DNA of 64,000 bases from positions 4,404-68,403 of the forward strand of contig JBGARN010000007.1 in assembly GCA_044230205.1 (NCBI GenBank), read 5' to 3'. Positions 57,409-64,000 of the stretch are shown one piece after another. Within the stretch, counting starts at the first letter, position 1. The number at the start of each line of letters is the position of its first letter. The stretch is from JAEUTH01 sp044230205. Its GTDB lineage: Bacteria; Bacteroidota; Bacteroidia; AKYH767-A; OLB10. The notes under the pieces are model-generated. The model was given only the letters and a program-made list of their open reading frames with translations, did not search any database and was not told the origin of the DNA. Position numbers and translations under genes: made by a program.

Positions 57409-57900
57409 ATGAAAGAAGCTTTAAAAATAACTTTAATAGTAGCAGCATGGCTGTCGCTGTTTGTTTACCCGGCAATGGCACAGGTAAACACAAAATCATC
57501 CTTGTCTTTAAACGGTGCAAAAAAAATAGCAGATGCTGCAGTTGCTGAAGCGAAAAGGAATAATGCCGGTGGATCAATCGCAATTGTTGATGAAGGCGGA
57601 AACCTGATGTATATGGTACGCATTGATGGTACATTTACTGCAAGTGCTGAAGTTGCAATAGGAAAGGCCACTACTGCTGCACATTTTAAAAAACCGACAT
57701 CAGTTTTTGAAGAAGCCATTACCAAGGGTCGCGTTACTATGAACACACTGCCTGCTGTTACGCGTTTTACACCATTGCAGGGCGGTGTTCCTATAATTTA
57801 CAATGGAGAGATTGTTGGAGCCATTGGCGTGAGTGGCTCAATGAGCGCGCAGCAGGATGAAGACATTGCAAAGGTGGCAGCACAAATAAAATTTGATTAA
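57409..57900 (+). CDS. Secreted HbpS/GlcG-family haem-binding-like protein
   Basis: A 163-aa protein with a signal peptide (about 1-24, ending AMAQ) and one DUF336 (GlcG/HbpS) domain. Key stretches are ALNGAKKIADAAV-like near the start, SIAIVDEGGNLMYMVRIDG, KATTAAHF and GAIGVSGS near the end. HbpS of Streptomyces binds haem; GlcG relatives are of unknown role. It follows the double-YHS gene by 58 bp in the same orientation, so co-transcription is likely. The haem ligand is not confirmed by sequence. Confidence 0.87.
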   Translation: MKEALKITLIVAAWLSLFVYPAMAQVNTKSSLSLNGAKKIADAAVAEAKRNNAGGSIAIVDEGGNLMYMVRIDGTFTASAEVAIGKATTAAHFKKPTSVFEEAITKGRVTMNTLPAVTRFTPLQGGVPIIYNGEIVGAIGVSGSMSAQQDEDIAKVAAQIKFD

Positions 57901-57920
57901 TAATATGAAGTAACTGTTAA

Positions 57921-57989
57921 GGTCACTCTGAGCGAAGTAGAAGTACACAAGAACTAAGTATGTGCACCTCACTTGGCCCAGGATAACCC
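57921..57989. repeat. Decayed inverted repeat, same family as 39557-39628
   Basis: The left arm, GGTCACTCTGAGCGAAGTAG, and right arm, GTGCACCTCACTTGGCCCAG and onward, still pair. Most mismatches are transitions (C/T, A/G). The left arm is close to the 39.6-kb copy. It fills the gap between the HbpS-like and lactonase genes. Confidence 0.7.
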
Positions 57990-58016
57990 ATGCACTAAAG
58001 CAAAACAAAAACACAA

Positions 58017-59642
58017 ATGAAAAAGATAATATACATCATAATGTTCTGTTTAATTATTACTGCAAAAGTAAAATCGCAGAATATAACTGAATTGGAAGTT
58101 GGCAAGCCACAGGCAATTGTGAACCTGGCTACAACTGATGGAATTCAATTAATAAAGGGTTCCTGGAAATACAGTGATGCAAAAGTTGTTGATGTGGATT
58201 TCAAAGCTGCAGGGCCAGACAGAAAGCCGTCCGGAGCTGCAATAACTACCAATGATATATTTCCAAAAGCCGGTGCTGTAAATTTTGATGATTCAAAATG
58301 GGAAACAATTGAACCGGCTTCACTCGATAAAAGGAGGGGCACAGGTAAAGTAAGCTTTAACTGGTACCGGTTGAATTTTACAATACCTGAAAGAGTTGGA
58401 AATTTTGCAACCGCTAATTCTGCAATCTATTTTGAAATTGTTGTTGATGATTATGCAGAAGTGTGGGTAAATGGTTTGCTGCAAAAATCAATCGGTCAAA
58501 AAGGAAATTCTGCTATAAGCGGATACAATTCCCGCAACAGGATTAAACTTACTGAACATGCAGTGCCGGGAGAAAAGTTTCAACTGGCAGTTTTCGGAAT
58601 CAATGGCCCACTGAGTGATATTCCGGATAATTATATCTGGATAAGGAGTGCAACCTTGGATTTTTATAATGAGGCTCCTCACACTTCATCCTACCAGGTG
58701 ATTGAAAAAAGTATTGAACGTATAAGCCCCGGGTTAGATGAAATTATTTCAGCAGATAATAATCTGGAACGATTGGCTAATGGATTCCAGTTTACTGAAG
58801 GCCCCGTTTGGAGTCCTGATGGCTATTTATTATTCAGTGATCCGAATCAAAATGTAATTTATCGTTACTCACAAACAGGAGACGTGACTGTATACAGAAC
58901 CAAGAGTGGGTATGCAGGAGTTGATATCGGTGAGTATCATCAACCCGGCAGTAATGGATTAACATTTGATAAAGAAGGAAGGCTTACAATATGTGAACAT
59001 GGAAACAGGCGTGTTACCCGTATTGAAAAAAACGGAGTAGTAACAGTGCTTGTTGATAATTATGGCGGGAAAAAATTAAATTCTCCGAACGATTTGGTAT
59101 ACCGAAGCGATGGTGCATTATTTTTTACTGACCCGCCTTATGGATTGCCTAAAGCTTTTGATGATAAAAGAAAGGAGCTTGCTTTCTCAGGAGTGTATTG
59201 TGTGATAAAAGGAAAAATAAAATTAGCAGCTAAAGATTTTAAAGGTCCTAACGGAATTGCATTCTCACCGGATGAAAAATATTTGTATGTAAGTAACTGG
59301 GATGTTACCGACATTCATCATACTAAACTAATAATGCGTTATGAAGTTAATGCAGACGGAAGCCTGAAAAATGGCAAGGAGTTTTATAACATGAATAGCG
59401 AACCGGGTGATTTAGCTTTAGATGGACTGAAGGTGGATACAAAGGGAAATATATTTTCATCAGGGCCAAGCGGCATTTTTATCATTTCGCCTGAAGCAAA
59501 ATTATTAGGCAAAATTAATTTGCCTGAACATGCCGCAAACATGGCCTGGGGTGATGATGGTAAATCTCTTTATATCACAGCAAGTACAGGGCTTTATCGT
59601 ATTCGCTTAAATATTCCCGGTAAGCTTACCGCATTGAAATAA
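58017..59642 (+). CDS. SMP-30/gluconolactonase-like secreted protein with sugar-binding domain
   Basis: A 541-aa exported protein with a signal peptide (about 1-21, ending VKSQ). An N-terminal region (about 30-220) resembles a galactose-binding beta-sandwich (FNWYRLNFTIPE, VDDYAEVWVNG). The C-terminal six-bladed propeller (about 255-540) is of the SMP-30/gluconolactonase type: FTEGPVWSPDGYLLFSD, GSNGLTFD, LNSPNDLVY and GPNGIAFSPDEKYLYVSN give the metal-binding Glu, Asn and Asp. It would open a lactone in the periplasm. That fits glucose dehydrogenase activity in the same window, but the genes are 18 kb apart. Confidence 0.88.
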   Translation: MKKIIYIIMFCLIITAKVKSQNITELEVGKPQAIVNLATTDGIQLIKGSWKYSDAKVVDVDFKAAGPDRKPSGAAITTNDIFPKAGAVNFDDSKWETIEPASLDKRRGTGKVSFNWYRLNFTIPERVGNFATANSAIYFEIVVDDYAEVWVNGLLQKSIGQKGNSAISGYNSRNRIKLTEHAVPGEKFQLAVFGINGPLSDIPDNYIWIRSATLDFYNEAPHTSSYQVIEKSIERISPGLDEIISADNNLERLANGFQFTEGPVWSPDGYLLFSDPNQNVIYRYSQTGDVTVYRTKSGYAGVDIGEYHQPGSNGLTFDKEGRLTICEHGNRRVTRIEKNGVVTVLVDNYGGKKLNSPNDLVYRSDGALFFTDPPYGLPKAFDDKRKELAFSGVYCVIKGKIKLAAKDFKGPNGIAFSPDEKYLYVSNWDVTDIHHTKLIMRYEVNADGSLKNGKEFYNMNSEPGDLALDGLKVDTKGNIFSSGPSGIFIISPEAKLLGKINLPEHAANMAWGDDGKSLYITASTGLYRIRLNIPGKLTALK

Positions 59643-59723
59643 AATCTTAAGAGTCAAAAGTCAGACCTATGACATTTAGCAATTTCATTTAAGCGGATGT
59701 TTGCCACATAAAAATAACAACAT

Positions 59724-60146
59724 ATGAATTATCAAAAAATAATACTGAACACAGCACGGGTTCTTGCAGCATTAATAATGGTGCAGACCTTATTCTTCAA
59801 ATTTACCGGGGCTGAAGAATCTATTTACATTTTTACAAAGGTTGGGGCAGAGCCGGGTGGAAGAATTGCAACAGGGATATTAGAATTGATGGCATCTGTA
59901 TTACTATTTGTTCCATCATGGAGATGGTTGGGCGCTTTATCGGGTACAGGACTTATGACCGGGGCTATTCTTTCCCATTTTACCATTCTAGGAATTGAGG
60001 TAATGAATGATGGCGGTTACTTGTTTTTCCTGGCAGCAGTTGTTTTGTGCTGTTGTTTAATCATACTGGTGCTTGACAGAAAAAATATTCCATTGCTTAA
60101 AAATTTACTGGTTAGAGAAAATCTTGAAACACAAAATATTAAATAA
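59724..60146 (+). CDS. DoxX-like membrane protein
   Basis: A 140-aa four-helix inner-membrane protein of the DoxX/MauE-like type, with LFFKFTGAEESIYIF near helix 1 and GILELMASVLLF in helix 2. The stop overlaps the start of the next gene (TAATG), so it is translationally coupled to the Omp28-like protein. Relatives act in thiol or quinone redox; a thiol link fits the CxxC protein downstream. Confidence 0.82.
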   Translation: MNYQKIILNTARVLAALIMVQTLFFKFTGAEESIYIFTKVGAEPGGRIATGILELMASVLLFVPSWRWLGALSGTGLMTGAILSHFTILGIEVMNDGGYLFFLAAVVLCCCLIILVLDRKNIPLLKNLLVRENLETQNIK

Positions 60147-61177
60147 TGAAAAAAATTATCGGATTAACATTAGTAGCATTTACCATTTATGCTTTTTCAG
60201 CGCAGGCTCAGCGCAAAGTTTTAATAGAGCAATTTACCAATAGCGGTTGCCCGCCATGTGCTGTCAGTACACCTGTAATTGCATCGTATGTAAATAACAA
60301 TCTCAACCAGGTGTTGATGCTCGCATATCACACATCGTATCCCTACCTGGATTCAATGTATTTTGAAAATGCTTTTCAGTCAGATCAGCGGGTTTCGTTT
60401 TACAATGTTGGAGGCGTGCCTTATTCAGTTGTTGATGGAAATTATTACAAAGGCTCATCGGCACCATTGGTTTCAATGTTGTCATCTTCCATCAGTAATC
60501 GTGCAGCAGTGGCTCCCCGATATAACATCAGTTTTATATCTACCATACTCACGGGTAATACAATCAATCTTACCATAGCATTTCAATCTACTGACTCATT
60601 GAATCAAAATGAAAACCTGGTGGCAAGAGTGGTTGTTGCAGAAAAGAATGTTTTAAAAAGTTCTTATGCAGCTACTCCTGGTTATAATAATGAAACTGAA
60701 TATCCATGGGTGGTGAGAAGAATGCTGCCTGATGAAAATGGAACGTACCTGTATAATAAATCACTGGGCAGTTCTGATACTGTTTCTCTTAGCTGGACGG
60801 CAAATAATTTTAAAGATTTAAATGAAATGAGAGTTGTAGCATTTGTTCAGAATGCAAATACAGATGAAATTTATCAATCGGAAATTGGAATACCCGGAAG
60901 CTTCACTAGTGTAAATACAATTGAAGAAAGCAACAGTTATAGCTTTACACTGTATCCTGTTATTGCATCTGCAAATTTTAAAGTGCAATTTCTGAAACAG
61001 GGTCCATACGTGCTTAAAATATATAATGCCATTGGTAAACTCTTATATAAAAGTGATATTAAAAAGAGTCAATTATCGGAGCAATTCAGTACTCAAAACT
61101 TTAAAAACGGAATCTATTATGTTGTAGTGGAAAGCAATGGTATACCTGAAACTAAAAGGCTTATAATAAATAAATAG
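60146..61177 (+). CDS. Omp28-like thioredoxin-fold T9SS protein
   Basis: A 343-aa secreted protein with a signal peptide (1-22). A thioredoxin-like domain begins KVLIEQFTNSGCPPC, with redox cysteines C35 and C38, as in Omp28 of Porphyromonas and related proteins. The middle (about 130-250) is beta-rich. A T9SS sorting domain lies at the end (about 265-343, FKNGIYYVVVE). The start overlaps the DoxX-like stop; the next gene begins 4 bp after its stop. It is a three-gene operon with a probable extracytoplasmic thiol theme. Confidence 0.88.
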   Translation: MKKIIGLTLVAFTIYAFSAQAQRKVLIEQFTNSGCPPCAVSTPVIASYVNNNLNQVLMLAYHTSYPYLDSMYFENAFQSDQRVSFYNVGGVPYSVVDGNYYKGSSAPLVSMLSSSISNRAAVAPRYNISFISTILTGNTINLTIAFQSTDSLNQNENLVARVVVAEKNVLKSSYAATPGYNNETEYPWVVRRMLPDENGTYLYNKSLGSSDTVSLSWTANNFKDLNEMRVVAFVQNANTDEIYQSEIGIPGSFTSVNTIEESNSYSFTLYPVIASANFKVQFLKQGPYVLKIYNAIGKLLYKSDIKKSQLSEQFSTQNFKNGIYYVVVESNGIPETKRLIINK

Positions 61178-61181
61178 TATA

Positions 61182-61895
61182 ATGGTTAGGTTGTTTTTAT
61201 TGAACTTTGCTCCGTATTTAATATGGGGCATTTTTTCTTTAGCTCCATATCAAGCCAATGCCCAACAACCTGTTAAGCAATTTCATCCTGAACATTTTGA
61301 TCCTGTATACTACAATCAATTTGGTTCAGATAAGATCATTCCAAAAGAAATTTCGAACCAGGTTTTGCTGGCACTTTCATTTTTCCCGGAATTAAAATAT
61401 GCGAAAATTAAATTCAGTCTTTGCGAGAGACATTCGCCACTTTCTTCAAGGCCAACTTTTATTAGTTGCTTTAAAAGAAAAAGAAACAGGAAGTTTGTAA
61501 TTTCCATTAGCACAAAAACATCTGAAAAATTATCACCTATACTTTTTGAAAATCTTCCTTACAATGCTCAGGTAGGTGTGCTTGGCCATGAGCTAAGTCA
61601 TGTAAGTGATTTTGCATCAAGAGGGTTCTTTGGTTTAATTCGGATTGGAGTTGGACATGTTTCTAAAAAATTTATGGACAATTTTGAAAACAAAACAGAT
61701 ATGATTTGCATCAGGCATGGCCTCGGATATCAATTAATGGAATGGAGTAAATATGTAAGAACTGCTTTGCAAATTCAAGAATGGTACGGTGCTGATAATC
61801 CTGAATCTTTTCAAAAGCGATCATTCAAAAGGGAGCGTTACATGAGCCCTCCTTCAATTCAGCATCAAATAGACCTGCTGACATTATACAGGTAG
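61182..61895 (+). CDS. Secreted zincin-like protein (HELSH)
   Basis: A 237-aa exported protein with a signal peptide (about 1-28, ending ANAQ). The motif GHELSHVSDF gives the zinc-protease signature HExxH with H136, E137 and H140. A third ligand may be an Asp/Glu in the following NKTDMICIRHGL segment, which resembles the third-ligand helix of membrane and periplasmic zincins. I do not recognise the family. It is the last gene of the DoxX/Omp28 operon. Confidence 0.75.
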   Translation: MVRLFLLNFAPYLIWGIFSLAPYQANAQQPVKQFHPEHFDPVYYNQFGSDKIIPKEISNQVLLALSFFPELKYAKIKFSLCERHSPLSSRPTFISCFKRKRNRKFVISISTKTSEKLSPILFENLPYNAQVGVLGHELSHVSDFASRGFFGLIRIGVGHVSKKFMDNFENKTDMICIRHGLGYQLMEWSKYVRTALQIQEWYGADNPESFQKRSFKRERYMSPPSIQHQIDLLTLYR

Positions 61896-61984
61896 CATCA
61901 GAAAATCCATCATGTATTGTCGGTTATGCGACATGTTAAAAACCGGTGTGAACCTATTTTTGGTGTTATTAAAAACAACAGAAA

Positions 61985-62494
61985 ATGTCACTACAAAATT
62001 CATCGGAAGAAATCTTAAGCCAGTTAATTGATTTAATTGACAGCATGGAACCTGAGCAATACCAATCTCCGGTTGATGCATTATCAAAAAGCAGCATTGG
62101 CGCTCATGTGCGTCACATTATAGAATTTTATGACTGCTTGCTTAAAGGTCACGATACCGGTTTGGTTAACTATGATGCCCGTGTAAGAAATTACTTACTG
62201 GAAACAGACATGTATTTCGCCTTGCAGGTATTGCTCAACATTATTCAGAAAGTAAATTCCATAAGGAGTGATAAAATGCTCATGATTAGTTTAGATCTGT
62301 CAACACAAAACAATCCTATCGTAATTGATACAACTTATTACCGCGAGCTTGCTTATAATATAGAGCATGCTATACATCACATGGCAATTATCCGGATTGG
62401 TGTTGCTACAGCATATCCAAAGGTTACAGTTGAACAAAATTTCGGTGTTGCATATTCTACAGTAAAATTCAAGAAACAAGTATGTGCACAGTAA
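61985..62494 (+). CDS. DinB-family protein
   Basis: A 169-aa four-helix protein. His residues H41/H44 (GAHVRHIIEFYD) and the late HAIHHMAIIRI fit the metal site of the DinB superfamily. It overlaps the next gene by 13 bp. TATTTTTG at 61955-61962 matches the -7 consensus but lacks a -33 box. It is the first gene of an operon with NRDE and ATP-grasp proteins. Confidence 0.85.
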   Translation: MSLQNSSEEILSQLIDLIDSMEPEQYQSPVDALSKSSIGAHVRHIIEFYDCLLKGHDTGLVNYDARVRNYLLETDMYFALQVLLNIIQKVNSIRSDKMLMISLDLSTQNNPIVIDTTYYRELAYNIEHAIHHMAIIRIGVATAYPKVTVEQNFGVAYSTVKFKKQVCAQ

Positions 62495-63201
62495 CATTCC
62501 TTCCATTAAGTAATAAGGGTTTTGTGCTTACGAGTAATCGTGATGAACAGATCGTTCGTAAACCGGCATTGTCACCAAAAATTTACCAGGTTTATGATTC
62601 ATTAGTTGTTTTTCCAAAAGATCAGCAAGCTGACGGAACATGGATTGCCACAGCCGGGATTCCCTATACACTTTGCCTTTTAAACGGAGCCTTTGAGAGG
62701 CATGAGAAAAAAAGCAGCTATAGAAAAAGTCGTGGCTTAATGCTGCTGGATTTTTTTAAATACAATGATGTGAATTGTTTTTTGAGTGAATATGATTTTA
62801 ATGATATAGAGCCATTCACCCTTTTACTGCTGGATACCACAGGTAACAAACCGGTTCTTACCGAAGCCAGGTGGGATGGATTAAAAATATATCGGAAAGT
62901 TATTAATACAGATGAACCGCACATCTGGTCATCTGCAACATTATACAGCAAAGAAACAATTATACAACGTGAAAACTGGTTTAAAGAATTTTTATCGAAG
63001 CATTCATCATATAATGAAAGAACTATACTTGATTTTCATCACTTTGGTGGAAATGGCGATAGAAGAAATGATCTTGTAATGAATCGCGATAATGTGATTA
63101 AAACAGTAAGCATTACAAGTATTTCAAAAAAAGATAATTTGACTAATATGATTTATAAGGATGTTATTAACGAGAAATTATACAGCAGACGTATTTGCTA
63201 G
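62482..63201 (+). CDS. NRDE (TANGO2)-family protein
   Basis: A 239-aa protein of the NRDE/TANGO2 family. It begins MCTVTF with the conserved Cys2 and has the signature SNRDE at 18-22, followed by later GTWIA-type strands. These resemble Ntn-hydrolase folds. Eukaryotic TANGO2 is linked to haem or lipid metabolism; the bacterial role is not settled. It overlaps DinB at its start and the ATP-grasp gene at its end. Confidence 0.9.
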   Translation: MCTVTFLPLSNKGFVLTSNRDEQIVRKPALSPKIYQVYDSLVVFPKDQQADGTWIATAGIPYTLCLLNGAFERHEKKSSYRKSRGLMLLDFFKYNDVNCFLSEYDFNDIEPFTLLLLDTTGNKPVLTEARWDGLKIYRKVINTDEPHIWSSATLYSKETIIQRENWFKEFLSKHSSYNERTILDFHHFGGNGDRRNDLVMNRDNVIKTVSITSISKKDNLTNMIYKDVINEKLYSRRIC

Positions 63202-64000
63202 CACAAAAAAGCTGAGAAAACCACTTTGGTGGGTCAAGGCTGTTAATTATGAATATTGGTCGTTATGGTTTTTCTACCTGCCGGTTATTCCATATATCGT
63301 TTGGCTCATTATCAAATCACGAAATCTTAAATTTTATGAAGCTGCTAATCCCTCTATTGAAACAGGTGGGTTACGCGGAGAATCCAAAGGAAAAATTCTG
63401 GATAAAATTGATTCAGCATATAAAGCAAAAACAATTTATGTGAGATCAGCTGAACAGGTTGAAGCAGTTTATAAAAAAATAAAGGCATCAAACCTAAACT
63501 ACCCCATAATTGCAAAACCTGATGCAGGTGAACAGGGTAAGGGCGTTATGAAAATTCATAATGAAACAGAGTTAGAAAATTACCTTAACAGATCAGCAAG
63601 TGATTTTTTAATACAGGAGTTTATTGATTACCCTGTTGAGCTCGGTGTTTTTTATGTTCGTTATCCTGGTCAGTCAAAAGGAAAAATTACTTCAGTAACT
63701 AAAAAGAAATTTTTAAGCATTACTGGAAATGGATATGCTACGGTTGAGGAATTAATTTTGGATAATGATCGTGCACGATTTCAATTAACCAGATTAAAAG
63801 AAAAATTGAAGGACAAAATGAATTATGTTCCTGTTAATGGAGAAGAAGTAGTATTGGAAGGAATAGGTAATCATTGTCTCGGCACTAAATTCATTAATGC
63901 CAATTATCTGATCAATGATAAGCTTAATGATGTTTTTGATAAAATATCAATTCCGATTGATGGATTTTACTTCGGGCGATTTGATTTGAGAGTTCCATCA
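63161..64000 (+). CDS. ATP-grasp protein, truncated by the window end
   Basis: An open frame continuing past 64000 (280 codons visible). The likely start is the ATG at 63161, overlapping the NRDE gene by 41 bp; an internal start is possible. The N-terminus is hydrophobic and aromatic (WSLWFFYLPVIPYIVWLII). An ATP-grasp fold of the D-Ala-D-Ala-ligase type follows: IIAKPDAGEQGKGVM is the ATP-binding loop and LIQEFIDYPVELGVFYVRY the next strand. The product is unknown. Membrane proximity hints at envelope or lipid-linked chemistry. Confidence 0.8.
   Translation, partial: MLLTRNYTADVFASTKKLRKPLWWVKAVNYEYWSLWFFYLPVIPYIVWLIIKSRNLKFYEAANPSIETGGLRGESKGKILDKIDSAYKAKTIYVRSAEQVEAVYKKIKASNLNYPIIAKPDAGEQGKGVMKIHNETELENYLNRSASDFLIQEFIDYPVELGVFYVRYPGQSKGKITSVTKKKFLSITGNGYATVEELILDNDRARFQLTRLKEKLKDKMNYVPVNGEEVVLEGIGNHCLGTKFINANYLINDKLNDVFDKISIPIDGFYFGRFDLRVPS

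Noticed and set aside
57179..57634. 151-aa minus-strand open frame spanning two genes
   Set aside because: It overlaps two well-supported plus-strand genes and has low-complexity Leu/Phe/His composition.
1..64000. rRNA, tRNA, integrase or transposase genes
   Set aside because: I looked for their motifs and saw none; a covariance-model tRNA scan was not possible, so a missed tRNA cannot be excluded.

Overview
The window reads as chromosomal DNA of a Bacteroidota bacterium, probably a Chitinophagales/Sphingobacteriia-type lineage (the order is inference). The evidence is low-GC sequence, seven secreted proteins ending in a type IX secretion (T9SS) sorting domain, a Y_Y_Y/two-component-propeller histidine kinase, Bacteroidota-style promoter elements (TTTG, about 20 bp, TAnnTTTG) and repeat families typical of this phylum. 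I found no rRNA, tRNA, CRISPR array, transposase or prophage.

Layout. 0-8.8 kb: a T9SS cargo protein, the fossil of a second cyclase gene, an intact TPR-transmembrane adenylate cyclase, and a propeller histidine kinase with its LuxR-type response regulator. 8.8-34.7 kb is mostly ordinary chromosome: rarA, an AlkB-like hydroxylase, a 1644-aa modular glycosidase/beta-helix protein, another T9SS protein, dnaE, thioredoxin, a DUF58 protein, an SBBP-repeat T9SS protein with a decayed paralogue upstream, a PlsC acyltransferase, an S74-chaperone T9SS protein, a LysE exporter, a PAS/GAF sigma-54 activator, a DinB protein, and a thioredoxin-like/Crp pair. From 34.7 kb on the texture changes. A 92-94 bp tandem repeat is followed by glucose/glycogen genes (GH63-like glucosidase, glucose dehydrogenase, a frameshifted glycogen debranching enzyme, a GMC oxidoreductase). 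These lie among at least five families of dispersed repeats.

47-54 kb carries an aquaporin, a VOC protein, a subtilase with a glycogen-binding domain, and a compact set of membrane redox genes. That set comprises three tiny membrane proteins, a ferric-reductase/Rieske fusion and a Cys/His-rich membrane-anchored protein. It is interrupted by a four-helix-bundle (23S IVP-type) gene flanked by inverted repeats, and is followed by an FMN reductase. This small-protein/Rieske set is the best candidate here for an uncharacterised system.

54-64 kb: an SDR, secreted YHS-domain proteins with an outer-membrane barrel, an HbpS/GlcG-type protein, an SMP-30-type lactonase, a DoxX/Omp28-like/zincin operon, and an overlapping DinB-NRDE-ATP-grasp operon cut off by the window end.

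Three genes are broken: the cyclase fossil at 2.7-2.9 kb, the SBBP fossil at 25.6-25.9 kb, and the debranching enzyme at 39.6-41.6 kb. The debranching enzyme has three single-base frameshifts but is otherwise complete, so sequencing error has to be excluded.
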